This document shows positions 11,513 to 22,876 of a stretch of 64,000 nt of DNA, piece after piece; positions within the stretch are counted from its first letter, which is position 1, and each line of letters starts with the position of its first letter. The stretch is from the NCBI GenBank assembly GCA_000507305.1, contig DF239104.1, positions 1-64,000 of the forward strand. Direction: 5' to 3'. A program made the position numbers and the translations under genes. The notes beneath the pieces were generated by a model. The model had not been told where the DNA came from. It worked only from the letters and a program-made list of their open reading frames with translations, and ran no database searches. The DNA comes from Breviolum minutum Mf 1.05b.01 (taxonomy: Eukaryota > Sar > Dinophyceae > Suessiales > Symbiodiniaceae).

Positions 11513-12189
11513 CTACTTTTCTAGGCTTCCAAAACATCAAACAATAAACACCATGCTGCCCTGAAAAAAGATCTTGCCCTTCATCTCTCCAAAAAAAGCA
11601 GCTTTCAACGAAAAGCCTTGGAACTTTTGTTATAAAATGTTGTAAACTTGTTTTTGTCTTTCAGGCATCAGATAAATTGCCATTTGCCAGTTGAGAATTT
11701 CTTGGCTAGTTGTTCTTCCCACCAACTTCCCGGGATCCCTTGTTCGAATTCCCGAGGTTGACAAGTATTCACTAGTGAAAATGCTCCATGTCTGGTTCCC
11801 GGTGAGCAAGCATATACTCCCAACTGCAGAGTTCAGGTAGGATTTCATCCCCTTAAATGAAAAAAAACATATCAAGTTTACCCCGCTTTATGAACGCCAC
11901 GGTGATGTTACCGACCTGGCCATGAAGTGCCTCCGGGTAATCTCAAGTAGGGTTACAAATCAAATTTACTAAGCATGTTATACAGTACCTTCCTATCCAG
12001 ACACGCTTGGTACATGATTTCAACCAGTTCCCTTTGTTCATGGATTCATGGGAATCTGAAAGTGGATACCAACTTGGGTACCATTAGCTTTCCATGACTC
12101 TTCATTCCGTCTTGACACCAACACACTTCCGACAAACACTATGACCACAAAACTGCGGAACCTTTCAAAAGGCCCATGTTGCTTTCATC

Positions 12190-12326
12190 ATACAAAATAG
12201 GCCCCTATCAGTAAGTAGGGTTATAACTCCAATTATAGGGGTGAAATAACCCAGTTAACCATTCACAAGGCAATTTGCAGGGGCCGGGCTTTGAACTCCA
12301 GCTATAGCTAAGTAGGGGCCCGTATC
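12190..12326. mobile_element. Element C5, diverged
   Basis: Left arm TAAGTAGGGTTATAACTCC, right arm ending TAGGGGCCCGTAT; same arm layout as C1. No coding flanks were traced. Confidence 0.5.
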
Positions 12327-13277
12327 AAAAAGGCTGACTTATCCCAATATACCCCATAGTACTTGAAAAATCAATCAAGTATACAGCAGACCCCCACATG
12401 AAAAACAAACACATGAAAAAGTATTGGGATAGCCTGGAAATCTCGTTCGGCGCCGTAAGCATGTCATACTTCCCAACAAAAAGAAAGATATTCAAATTCA
12501 AGAAGCGGAGCACACAAACATCAAAATCAAAGGCGAATCTCTCCTTTAGACTAGTCTATCTCTTGAACCCACGAAAAAGAAACTGATAAGGTTGAAACCC
12601 GTACAGTATCACACTTCAACATTAAAATTAAAGAGCCTCCTCTTTGCTTTTGTTACAAGAAAGCTATGGTGAATATGCCTTTAAAGCTTTGGGACATCCG
12701 AAAGACACTTCCTTGTATCCAAGAAAATCTACCCGCCCAAAGACGAACGAATGCCGAATGCCCCGTTAAATTTGTAAGGATCATCTTCCTACGTAGCTTG
12801 AAACAATCATTCGTTCGTTTTCGTGGCTGTTTCTGGCCGCAACTTTGGGGATGCAGGAAGATCCTGATAGATCTGATAGTCAAACAAAAGTCTAATATCC
12901 TAGAATGGTATCCAGGGAGATAAAGAAATACCCTCCCTCAAACCCAACAAAACAAATCGCCCAAGATTGATGGATGGTTGGTTGCAGGTAGCGAAATTTC
13001 CATGGAAGCTTTACGGAGGGTAGGTCGATTCCATGCAAATATTCCAAGCACTCAATGGGACTTGTCATGCTTTACCTGGATATATTTGGGCAGTTTAGGT
13101 TTAGGGAATAAATGTGAAGGTAGACACACCATGAAGAGAGTCTGGGTAAATAGAATATCAATAACTTATTCCACATTCCACCTAAGGGGAGGGGTCACGC
13201 GAAGTCAACACCACTTCATCGAAATGATTCGCAAACGTAAGTTTTCCGCACACAAACAATAAATCTGCTATCCTCCA

Positions 13278-13555
13278 TCATATCCTGGAATAATCATCTA
13301 AGACGCCATCCGTTTCTTCCTCCTCTCCAAAGTCATTGTGATAATGCATTTCTTCATAACCTGCAAGAAGAGGCCCAGGTAGAGCTGAAGATTCTCGGCT
13401 ACTCGGCTAGATAGAATTATAGGTACATCCTGAACATGAGGTTCTGGTAAAAACACACGGCGCACACATGCGCACACATGTTCGATGTTTGCACATCTTT
13501 CGCTTTTGATCGTGCTCACCCTGAGCTGTTTGCTCAAACTGGGGGTCATTTAGGA
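13278..13555 (-). CDS. C-terminal exons of a minus-strand gene, acidic tail
   Basis: Two exons, about 13555-13520 and 13360-13278, are joined in phase 1 across a GT-AG intron (13361-13519) with a strong donor (GG|GTGAGC) and a pyrimidine-rich acceptor (CTTCTTGCAG). The first encodes LNDPQFEQTAQ. The second encodes a histidine/asparagine patch followed by an acidic run (EEEETDGVLDDYSRI) and a TGA. A GA donor just before the stop would allow extension. The gene continues upstream (higher coordinates). Product unrecognised. Confidence 0.6.
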
Positions 13556-13559
13556 TTTC

Positions 13560-15990
13560 CAATCTTCATGTTTGTTTTCTGATGAATAGATACTGATTAC
13601 TTCGCACCACCCAGGTCTTTTATTCTGATTTGCTTTTTCTGGCAGCTTAATTCTCAAAGATACCGAGGTATGAAAGACACATTCTAAAGTATACAATGTT
13701 TTTTTTCTGCAGCCTTTCACATATGAAAAGTCAAAACCCAAAGTCATGGGCAAATTTGCAACTTTTCATTTGGGCAAATCTTCATTTCCAAAGAAAACCA
13801 AAACTGCAATATTTGGAAACAAATGAGAACAGATGGGGTTCACATTCTATCCATCATGGCTAGAATTAACAAAAACTGGCAGATATCCAGATTTCCATCT
13901 CAACGAGCCGGTGAAGTGGAAAGTTCTTTGGACATTCCAAACTAAAGTTTTTCCGATGATTTTTGGGCGCCTGGATTCGCATGATGAAAATTGATAAAAT
14001 TACCATCAGTGGAGGTCAGGGCGGTTTCTGATAAAAACCACTATGGTCCATGGTATTTGCCAGAAAAAAACTCAGACACTGCACATGTTTTCAGTGGTAG
14101 CACTAAAAACTGTAGATGGACAGGATAAGGCCCAACATCAAAAATAGTGATTCTACCCTGGCGATCAAACAACTAAAGTGTTTCAGATCAAAAAAAACAA
14201 GTAACGAAATTCAGGGGGCATACGGCATACAGTATGTTACGCTAACGTTGTGTCCAGTCAATCCTGGTGCCTCAGTGAAAAAATGGGATTAGTATCCAAG
14301 CTTTCAAGAAGGAAATTTTCACATGGTGTTCGTGTGGATAGAGGGATGCTATCTAGGTTAGAGAATTCGGATGCACGCATGATCTTTTTGGCCATTCAAT
14401 TTTGTTCCACTCATTAATTCTCAGTTTCGGTAATGTATCAAAGATTTTTGTCTCACAATCTTTATACTTTCCCTGAATTCAGATGGACACCTGCAACAAA
14501 AATCCTTTTCCAAACCATCATTTTTGTGGGTCCAACCGTTACTTTTCGGGAGTGTTATGTTTGAGGACAGTGATGGGAAAGATGACGGGTCTTCCGGAAA
14601 GCCGGCGATCATACACTGTATATACCATTTTTGGAAGGACCTGTGCCAGAATGTCCTATCCAAATATCCCCGAATTTTTTGCTCCTCACATTTTACAGCA
14701 AAATGATTTAAAATGAAACTTTCACCCAGCAGTTTCATCACTGTTCCCTTGGGAATGTTCTAATTCTAATGGACACTTCACCCCAAACGATTTTCTTGCC
14801 GACGCGCAACCGATACCATCGTGCACGTGAAAGTGGGCAGATGAGTTCCTTAGCAAAATGTGGATTGAGCATTTCGGGTAGGCTGGCTGCATTTAAGATT
14901 CCAAGGGAGAATTCAAAGGATTGGGGTGTGAGATCATCATATTGAACTCGTAGTTTTTTGAAATTCCTTGATATTTTTAGTGTCTATTACATGCTGTATG
15001 CACGGAAAACTAAAGTGATAGTAACATGTAGTGTCCATGAAGTACTGAAAATATACCAAAAAGCTTTCAACAGATATTGTCATGTAAAATTAATCAATTG
15101 ACCTACAGTACTCGTCCAACCCCAACAAGTGATACCTTCCATCTTCTTTTGCCCTGCAATTGCGGGGGTCACCAGGTTATGATGCAAGAGGGATGAATAA
15201 GTACGCTTCCTGGGATGATTAATTGGATGGCTGACCACTGATCTTACCCAGAAGAGACATAAAGATTTTACTCTATGCAGGATACTTATAGATGCAAGCT
15301 GTACAAGAGTTTTTGAATCTGGATTTCAACAATCACAAAATGCCTCAAACAAGGCATTTAGGAACACATGCTCTGCTTACACCATTGCAGCCTCGAAGGC
15401 AAGGAAGGACTACATCACCCTTGCTGAACCACATCTTTTTTTTGGGGATCTTTGTCTCAAAAAACGCACACTTCCTCTGAAAGGCCTTTAGAGTTGCCGG
15501 ATGTTTTTTAAAGTCTCATCCATCTTCCAACACTCCTAGCGTACATGCAGGAATTTATATGGTTGTTTTTTTTTCAGGTAGGAATTCTAAACAAAAATCA
15601 CCTGAAAAAAAAACTAGAGTTTTTTTGGGTCAATTGAAATACATGCCCCCTTATGATTTCTATTGAGGCACAATTGATTCACCAGTGTTCTAGGATTCGC
15701 TTCTTGTGAAATGGATGACAACAAAAACACGTACTGAACATCTTCTACAAGTGAGAACTACTGTTGATCGAAGAAATCCTGCACCACCTGGGATATATAA
15801 AACCTTGTAAATAATGGGATAAACTACCAACCTCAACTGGTTAGCCGAATTTCTTCCATCAACAGTACCATCAAAAATCATCACTGACACACATATTAGA
15901 GCCACACATTTAAAATTTAAAGATACTCAGATTCTTAAAACAGCAAAACCATGAGACCCTTGGTTTGGCCAAACCACAAATTTCTGTCAC
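13560..15990. other. No exon chain traced
   Basis: Holds D2 and a coding-like minus-strand stretch at about 14600-14700 (near a CACAG|GTCC donor). Otherwise AT-rich, nothing recognised. Confidence 0.4.
15759..15867. mobile_element. Element D2
   Basis: TACTGTTGATCGAAGAAATCC...TTCTTCCATCAACAGTA; same layout as D1 with TACCAACCTCAACTGG in the right arm. Confidence 0.7.
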
Positions 15991-15995
15991 ATGAC

Positions 15996-16368
15996 ATCAC
16001 TTGGTCGTGTGAAGCGGCGGTGCCGAAGAGGCAATATGGCTACATGGTCCCTGTTTTGGTGGTTTCAACCCATCCGAAAAATATGAGTCAAAATGGGAAC
16101 CTTCCCCAAATAGTGGTGAAAATCAAAAAAAACATAGAAACCACCACCTAGAATTCTCTTTGATTTGTGTGTTTCCTTCTTCTCTTTTTGGTTTCCGTCC
16201 TAAGTTTAAACACATTCCGACAACCCTTGCAACGAGGAAAGGGTCGAAATCGTCAAATTGCCTCCATTTTGATGAAAATGATTGGTCCTGATCGCACCTG
16301 GCGGATGGGAGTGTGAGTTTTTTGTTCGAGAAATCCTTAAGCATAGCATCCAAGGCACCTGACAACAT
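15996..16368 (-). CDS. Two exons split by a B-family element-intron
   Basis: Upstream exon 16368-16148 is open throughout and encodes WRQFDDFDPFLVARVVGM followed by a basic stretch. It ends at CTAG|GTGGTG, which is the terminus of element B2. Downstream exon 16050-15996 starts at ACAG|GG, the other end of B2, and encodes a basic segment (HVAILPLRHRRFTRPSD). The join is phase 2 on both sides and creates an AGG codon, so the intron (16051-16147, 97 bp) is the element itself. Exon composition differs sharply from the element. Product unrecognised. The 5' end of the upstream exon was not pinned to a splice site. Confidence 0.7.
16051..16151 (-). mobile_element. Element B2, acting as an intron
   Basis: B-family inverted-repeat element. 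Read on the minus strand it starts CTAGGTGGTGG and ends CACCAAAACAG. The spliced part is 16051-16147. The interior contains the family core (CATATTTTTCGGATGGG). No intact target duplication remains, so this copy is older. Confidence 0.75.
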
Positions 16369-17675
16369 GATGACAATGATTGGAAGATTAAAAACGTCTC
16401 ACCACACCAATCAAAACTGCCAACCCCGAAAAAAACGATTTCGGATGGTTTTTGGTGCTTGTGTTCTGTGATACTTTGTCACTAATCTAATTCGTTGGTT
16501 TAGATTGAAAAGCATTGAACCTGCAAAAACCCAAAGATCTTTGAATTTTGGGATCTGAGTTGAATTTGCTTCACTACTACAATCTTCACCAGTAATCCGT
16601 TAAAAAAATCACATCCTTCAAAACGAACCCTTGAAAACATAATTCCATTTGATAGAATTTGTCTATTCTTATGGGTTTCTTCGAAGGAAACATATTCAGC
16701 TTTTACACACTTCTCAAAATATGCATGTTGAATTCGATTGTCAAATGAATGGAGCTTAATGCGTTACCAAGATTTCTGTAGTCAGTGTAAATGCAAACAA
16801 GGGGGAGCATCTCATAGGGTCCATTACATTACAAACCCAAACGAAGCACCTTCCGGGAAATCCCTCAAACATTGCAAAAAATATGTGCATCACAGCAAGT
16901 TTGATTGCCCCCCCCAATAGGTCACATTCTCCCTCCTCTTTATCCCAGTCAGTAAGTAGTTGGGATCACCTCCATTTACAAGCCATAAACTATCGGCCAT
17001 ATTGGAAGGGGGGGTTGCCAGGTGCCTCTTTGGGGAGGATCACCGATCACCATGGTGAATTAATCAGTTACGAGTTACGAGTCCTGGGAGAAAAAAATCC
17101 TACAAGTAGGGCTGTCATTCTCAGATTCCTAAACCTTCAACTCCTTTGCAGATATATCTGCACCATTTAAGGACCTGAGTAGTCTACGTCTGATCACTCA
17201 GGATGTAAGTGGACCTGATATCGCTAGAAGTTGCGCTTTTTTACATGCTATAAGTGTTTTGGTTCCCTCTCAACCAATATAGAACCTATCAAACCTTGTT
17301 CTTGGTTAGACTTTTTTGAAACTAACAAAAAAACAACCCCGGGCCTAGAAAACAGGCCATCCCAAATTTTGGAAACGAATACATATTCCATATATTCCAA
17401 ACCATCCATATGTTCAGGTGCTTTTGCTTGCTGTTCGTTTCAGGTATAACCGGGTCCAACCCCGTGGCTTGGAATCTTGCGCACCTCCCGAATTCCAGGC
17501 CACCGCGTCGTTGATGAACAACAGGCCGTTGAGCAATTGGAAACCACCCAAGGCACTAATAGCACCACCACCTACCAGTAGCGCCAACCGCCGCCAGGCA
17601 GGCCCGTTAGAGAAGAGGATGTTGAGAGGAGGTTGTTTTTTTGATGCAACCCAATATAAAATGGCCGGAAATCAT

Positions 17676-17766
17676 ATATGTAGATATATATATTGGTAAC
17701 TGGGGCTTTAACCCCCGATGAATGGAGTGAAATCTCCATGTATAAATAGTAAGGGCACACCTTGTG
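17676..17766. mobile_element. Element C7, partial
   Basis: Right half with AATGGAGTGAAATCTCC and AAGGGCACACCTTG, as in family C. Confidence 0.4.
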
Positions 17767-18738
17767 CCATGTCCATGAGAAATCGACCCTACTCAGAGTC
17801 GATATGACTGGTAAAAATGTCTAAAACTCATATATATATATACATATAACTGTAGTTACTATAACTGAAGTTAGATGAAGTTAGTATATCATATAACTGT
17901 AGTTACTATATACCCGTAGGACATCCATTCATACATACCACCAGGTAGGTAAATTCTGAGGTGTGAATGGATTTTCTAGGGATTGTAAGTACTTGGATCG
18001 CCCATGGCTGTTTGCCCTACCAAAAAGTCCAATATCAAATGGATAGAAAAGGGATGATGATTTCAAGGAGGGTTGAGCCTCTTCTAAATATGATAGTTTA
18101 TCAGTTTATCTGTATCGATTTGCTGAAAAAACAAAAAAACTCCTCTTTGGAAGTCTGTCAAAAAATGTAGTAATTTTGATGCTGCTTTTTCTCCTCAAAC
18201 ATATCTCAGCCCCCAAAACTATGGCAAGGAGTCCCGTTTTAGCATCCGGGATATGTCTGTTTTGAGTCCAAGTTTTCCCCCGATTCAAAAAAAAACCTAC
18301 GGCGCTACGGCATGGATTCTTAGAAGATGGATCCCGGATCCAGCTATAAATGCAGAATCCTCGCGGGGGCCCTGTTTTTTGATGGGCCGAACAAAAATCT
18401 CAGGTTTCACTAGAATTTCACCCACTATGAGTGAAGTTGTCACTAGGGGGCCTACCTTGTAGGATGCTGAGAATATCAGATTGGACTGGTTGGTAGATAC
18501 AAACATGTGAACGGTTCGTTTGGTTCATGATCTAGGTCACGAACACATGTACCAATCAACTTTCCAGAAAACACCAGTACCAAATAGCCTTTTAATGCGT
18601 TTTGCACACCCTGAAACAAAAACAGTCTTACAAAACACACAGTTAAAAAACCGCACACACACACACAACTTAAATCAACTTAACATATCCAGGCCAACCT
18701 TCTTTGCTTCAAACAACTTCTACCAACAATGACATCAA

Positions 18739-18896
18739 CAAGGTGGGCCCCGGATCCAGTTCTGTTTAAATGGCTTATGGGGTCCCTATAACTATAGCCG
18801 GAAAATAAATGAACAAAACTGGGGTTACTTCACCCTACTTATAGGGGTTATAAGTTATACCCTCATTTATAACTGGATCCGGGGGCGCACCTTACA
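18739..18896. mobile_element. Element C4
   Basis: CAAGGTGGGCCCC...GGGGGCGCACCTTAC, with inner repeats (GTTATAAGTTATA). It lies just downstream of exon 18922-19007 on the minus strand. Confidence 0.65.
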
Positions 18897-18921
18897 ACAA
18901 AAACATACAAAAACAACTCAC

Positions 18922-19007
18922 CACCAAACAAAGACCTCTTGCACCCACGGTGTTGGAGATCAATATCGTGCCACCCATCTGGCGGAAGTAATCTGCTTTG
19001 ATGCCAC
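18922..19007 (-). CDS. Coding exon, product unrecognised
   Basis: An 86-nt minus-strand exon with acceptor TTTGCAG|GTGG (phase 1) and donor GTG|GTGAGT (phase 0). It encodes KADYFRQMGGTILISNTVGA, which looks like a structured alpha/beta segment. The following intron holds a C-family element (18739-18896). Neighbouring exons were not traced. Confidence 0.55.
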
Positions 19008-19256
19008 CTGCAAACAAACAAAAAGTTGGAAAAATGGAGAGATTTCCGTTTCTCATAAAGGGGATGCACCCCAAAGAATTGAACATATGATACCAAAACG
19101 GATCATTTGGAAGATGTATCTCCTTTCAAGTATTACATACATTTGTTCGGACTTCCCACAAAGGGTAGGATATGATCTCTAAATTAAACATGCCGAAATA
19201 TGATGCCTGTTAGGCAGAGGGGTGAATGATCAGTGATGGTAGCTGGGATGGATAGA

Positions 19257-19487
19257 TTGGATTAGATTAGATATATCAGATGGATTAGATAAGATTAGAG
19301 TAGATAGAAAGACAAACAGATAGATAGATTACAGATAGATAGAAAGATAGAAAGATAGAAAGATAGAAAGATAGAAAGAAAGAAAGAAAGAAAGAAAAAA
19401 AGAAAGAACGAAAGAAAGAAATAAAGAAAGAAAGAAAGAAAGAAAGAAAGAAAAAAAGAAAGAAAGAAAGAAAGAAAGAAAGAAAAA

Positions 19488-19545
<58 letters not shown>
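19257..19545. repeat. (GATA)n/(GAAA)n microsatellite
   Basis: GATA repeats flank a longer GAAA tract with scattered substitutions. Translations of this tract are artefacts. Confidence 0.95.
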
Positions 19546-19678
19546 CACACGTTAGTTAGAGAGTGAGATAGATATGGCTATTTCCGTTTAATCCGTGCCC
19601 GGACCGGAAGGTTTGACTTGAGGTATGATTCGGGGGTATGATTCGCGGGTATGGATCGCAGCGCCGAAAGCCTTCATA

Positions 19679-19750
19679 TCAGCACTGGCCGGGAATTGAG
19701 CCTTGAGCCTAAGCTTTACAGGCCCTGCGCACTACCAACTGAACTAACCT
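19679..19750 (-). other. tRNA-like sequence, possible SINE head
   Basis: On the minus strand TAGTTCAGTTGGTAGTGC matches an internal A box and GGCTCAATTCCC a B box at about the right distance. Acceptor and T stems do not pair well, so this is not a working tRNA; a tRNA-derived retroposon or relic fits better. Confidence 0.45.
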
Positions 19751-19805
19751 GACTCTGGCCACCCTGGGCCGTTCGGGTATGATTCGGGTATGATTCGGGT
19801 ATGGT
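19741..19805. repeat. GGTATGATTCGG minisatellite, left block
   Basis: Short units of GGTATGATTCGG type; matching units occur at 19621-19655 and 20290-20375. Confidence 0.85.
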
Positions 19806-19827
19806 TCGAGCACAACTCCGGACTGTG

Positions 19828-20266
19828 GCTGTAGTGGTAGTAGTAGTAGTAGAAGAAGAAGTAGTAGCAGCAGCAGCAGTAGTAGCAGTGGTAGCAGTGG
19901 TAGTAGTGGTAGTAGTAGTAGTAGTAGAAGAAGAAGTAGTAGAAGTAGTAGTAGTAGTAGTCGTAGTAGTAGTAGTAGTAGTAGTAGTAATACTAGTAGT
20001 GGTAGTAGTGGTGGTGGTGGTGGTGGTGGTGGTGGTGGTGGTACGTGGTAGTGGTGGCAATGGTTTTGGTGGTGGTAGTGGTGATAGTGGTGGTAGTGGT
20101 AGTAGTGGTAGTAGTGGTAGTAGTGGTAGTAGTGGTAGTAGTGGTAGTAGTGGTAGTAGTGGTAGTAGTGGTAGCCGTGGTAGTAGTGCTAGTAGTGGTA
20201 GTAGTGGTAGTAGTGGTAGTAGTGGTAGCCGTGGTAGTAGTGCTAGTAGTGGTAGTAGTAGTGGTT
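19828..20266. repeat. Long (GTA)/(GTG) triplet array
   Basis: About 440 bp of GTA and GTG triplets, the second half as six-base GTAGTG units with an almost exact internal duplication around GTAGCCGTGGTAGTAGTGCT. Confidence 0.95.
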
Positions 20267-20289
20267 GAACAAAAATGGTGTGGGTTGTG

Positions 20290-20375
20290 ATTCGGCGGTA
20301 CGGTTTGGGGGTATGATTCGGGGGTATGATTCGGGGTATGATTCGCGGGTATGATTCGGGGGTATGATTCGTCCA
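20290..20375. repeat. GGTATGATTCGG minisatellite, right block
   Basis: Units like those at 19741-19805, on the other side of the triplet array. Confidence 0.85.
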
Positions 20376-21439
20376 TGTCCAACCTTCCTCCTTACTAAAA
20401 CCTTGAACACACAATAAATGGAAAGGCCCATATAGAGCCCATAGCTAGCTAGATCGATAGAGATATATGTGACTAGATCAATCGATCCGATCCGTGTCCT
20501 GGACATGCAGCCTGACCCTTCAGAAATATGCATCACAGGATGTTGATTGCCGCATTGCCATGTTATCACATCACAGGACCCTCCCTTGATGCCTCCAGAC
20601 GCCACATCTGCATCATTTGCCCAGAGTAAGTTGGAATTTTGCTTGCAGCCACTGATCGATAGGAAAGATCCTTCAGTCATCACGAATTCACCTCAAGGGC
20701 AAACCACAAACCGAGGATGAAGTTGCCTCGTTGTTGGACTTGACACATACGATTCATCGTCGTTGGTTGCACAAACATATTTGAAACCATCCTCATCACC
20801 CATAAAGTTCTTAAGATCAAGTTCCATCTTGGAAACAAATACACCGGAATGGCGAAATGTTCACGGCATTGTCAGACACTCCCGGGTTGCTTCCAAATCA
20901 AATGTCTGTCATCTGATGCCATGTGATGTTTCCATACTTTTCCACAGAAATTCAAATTGCTATTTGGAAGGATTTCTTGCTGGCAATCAAAAAACAAGCA
21001 GTTGTGGTAGGGTTTGCTATGGTGTCTATACAGAATGTTGATGGATTTATGTGGTCAAATTCCAAAGCGATTTCACATGAATGTCACTTGGTATTTCCCT
21101 TTCTTCAGGTATTTTGGGAGCCCAACAAAAAAGGGAAAGGGGGGCAGGTTAATATGCTAGAGAGAATCAGCAATTTTGTTTGAAGTCGTATCTTCAATGT
21201 GATTGTTCATAATTTTCCAATATATCCAACTAACGAGACAATAATCACATCCGCTTATGAAGGATATTAATCATATGTCATATGTTACATAGTTGAATCC
21301 CGGTCGTTACGTTTTGTTAAAAGGACAATTAGTATCAACTAGTCATAGATTTTCACCCCTGTGATCATATCTCGACAGAGGTTTCTCACCTGAATAGCAT
21401 GGGGAAATAAACACCACACCAATGTACGAACGGAAGGTA

Positions 21440-21650
21440 AGTCCTCCGAAATGTGCCTGAGAAATTGCAAAGGCCTGATTCAACAAAGGATTCTAGTTGG
21501 TGGGTTCCAACCCATTTGAAAAATATGCTTGTCAAATTGGATTCCATTTCCCCAAATAGGGATGACATAAAAAAATGTTTGAAACCACAACCCAGGATTG
21601 ATATAACATGATATTACCAGATTTCAGTGCTGAAAATATTTTTCTTGGTG
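21440..21650 (-). CDS. Two short exons around element B3
   Basis: Upstream exon about 21633-21592 (LKSGNIMLYQSW) ends at CTGG|GTTG, and downstream exon 21492-about 21457 (NPLLNQAFAISQ) starts after AACTAG, both inside the ends of element B3. The join is phase 0 to phase 0, and the downstream exon ends at a CAG|GC donor. The exons are short, so chance openness cannot be excluded. Confidence 0.35.
21493..21595 (-). mobile_element. Element B3 with GATT duplication
   Basis: It starts CTAGTTGGTGG and ends CCACAACCCAG on the plus strand, flanked by GATT at 21489-21492 and 21596-21599. It has CTGG|GT and CTAG splice-like ends on the minus strand. Confidence 0.7.
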
Positions 21651-21868
21651 ACGTGGTGGGTGGTTGAAGCCATCGGAAGGAAAACCAAAGAGTCGGTATT
21701 AAAAATCCTCGTATTTTTTGGCATTGGTTTGCCCAAAAACACTAGAAATTTTAGGGCTAAGTTGATCCAGTGAACCAATCAAACCGCCCCAAACACTCCT
21801 TCCAAAGCCTACGTGTTTTGTTCATTCCTTCCTTGCGCCAACCACGCCAACCCCCAGCATGAACCCAC

Positions 21869-21923
21869 CCACCCATAGCTATTCCAATGGCCGAGGTGCC
21901 TTTGACTACCATGCACGCAAAGC
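21869..21923 (-). CDS. Short hydrophobic coding exon
   Basis: A 55-nt minus-strand exon with acceptor GCCAG|GC and donor GGTGG|GTGGG (phase 1 to phase 2). It encodes CMVVKGTSAIGIAMG, compatible with the core of a membrane helix or a glycine-rich turn. Element L lies about 85 bp upstream on the same strand. Partner exons were not established. Confidence 0.4.
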
Positions 21924-22007
21924 CTGGCGCAAAACCAGTTGAGGTTGGTAGTTGATCCGATCCTATTTGCAAGGGGTTTTAGCTGAAAGCTGCTTTTGTG
22001 AGAATCT

Positions 22008-22114
22008 ACACCCCTGAAGATTAACATTTTGTACATAATCATGGAGGTGGATGGAAGATCATGTTCTTTTCTAAATGGGTGATTTGTAGGTTCCATGTTA
22101 ATCTTCCAGGGTGT
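22008..22114. mobile_element. Element L
   Basis: ACACCCCTGAAGATTAACAT / ATGTTAATCTTCCAGGGTGT ends with an interior GAAGATCATGTTCTTTTC segment. Only one copy is seen in the window. Confidence 0.65.
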
Positions 22115-22465
22115 ATGAATCAACAGTACGTACGGTGAGCTCAGATTGTTCATGGAAATCCATGGGGCAAAACACCATGATAACTCACCCTTCAATCGGC
22201 ATTTTTGTGTTGGTACACAAATCAATCCCGAGGGGAAAATACCCTTGCTTCCCATGAAAAAAACATCTTCGAAAAAAAAAAATCCAGGGAACTTCCGGGA
22301 TTTTTTGGGGTGAAGTTTCCTCACTTCACCAAAATTCTTCCCTGAAACCCAACATCCATCGGCCTTCTTTGGCACCTTTTAAGGTCAAATTTCCACTGAA
22401 CTCCAACGATGTGCCCCTGAGTTTCAGCAGCTTCTGGTGGAATCACCACATCTCCCGGAAAGGAA

Positions 22466-22876
22466 TCACATCCCCCACGTCCAATATCTGTGTGATGCGT
22501 ATGATGCTAGTGAGAGTGTAGTGAAAACTTCAGGTAAAACATCAGAGATGCTCTGATGCTCACCCAAACTTGAACAACTGGTGAGCTGGATCTTCTGACT
22601 ATTTCTTACTTCTTCTATCAACAGTATACCTTTTTGAGGGATATGTTTTCTACGTTCGCATATCTTCTCAGCAACACTGGAAAACTTGAGTAGGGCATGT
22701 TCATTTGAGCTCAAAAAACGCAAGACATCCATATGACTTCTTTTTTCTACCTGGTAATAACCAACAACTTCTTCAGATCGGTAAACCCACACAACATCAG
22801 TGACGGAGAAATCTTGGACGTCTTTTTTAGGCGTCAGTTTAAAAGAATACCTGATGTCTATATTGCACATGAGCTC
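22466..22876 (-). CDS. 411-nt coding exon with stop codon, product unrecognised
   Basis: The longest clear exon outside the terminal gene. It opens after GAGTTGTAG|GAG in phase 0, reads through 136 codons and ends with TGA at 22466. The peptide has a basic N-terminal part (FKLTPKKDVQDFSVTDVVWV), a central charged helical region with several EE/KR pairs, and a serine-rich C-terminus ending in tyrosine/tryptophan. It may be the last exon of a gene with further exons above 22.9 kb, or a nearly intronless gene using the ATG eight nt into the exon. No family recognised. Confidence 0.6.
   Translation of the reverse strand, partial: ELMCNIDIRYSFKLTPKKDVQDFSVTDVVWVYRSEEVVGYYQVEKRSHMDVLRFLSSNEHALLKFSSVAEKICERRKHIPQKGILLIEEVRNSQKIQLTSCSSLGEHQSISDVLPEVFTTLSLASYASHRYWTWGM

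Larger units (their letters stand above)
9380..13270. other. Mostly unassigned; elements and possible isolated exons
   Basis: Contains F1, H, C5 and the exon at 11420-11512. Coding-like but unresolved open stretches occur at about 10380-10470 and 12690-12870, open on both strands. Confidence 0.4.

Noticed and set aside
19679-19750. Functional tRNA gene
   Set aside because: A and B boxes are present, but acceptor and T stems mismatch at several positions.
19716-20414. Long open frames of 80-230 codons in both strands of the triplet array
   Set aside because: They are translations of GTA/GTG repeats (runs of V, S, T, L); repeat structure explains them fully.
21809-22375. 188-codon minus-strand open frame
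   Set aside because: The frame runs through element L and AT-rich DNA; only the short piece at 21869-21923, in another frame, has splice support.
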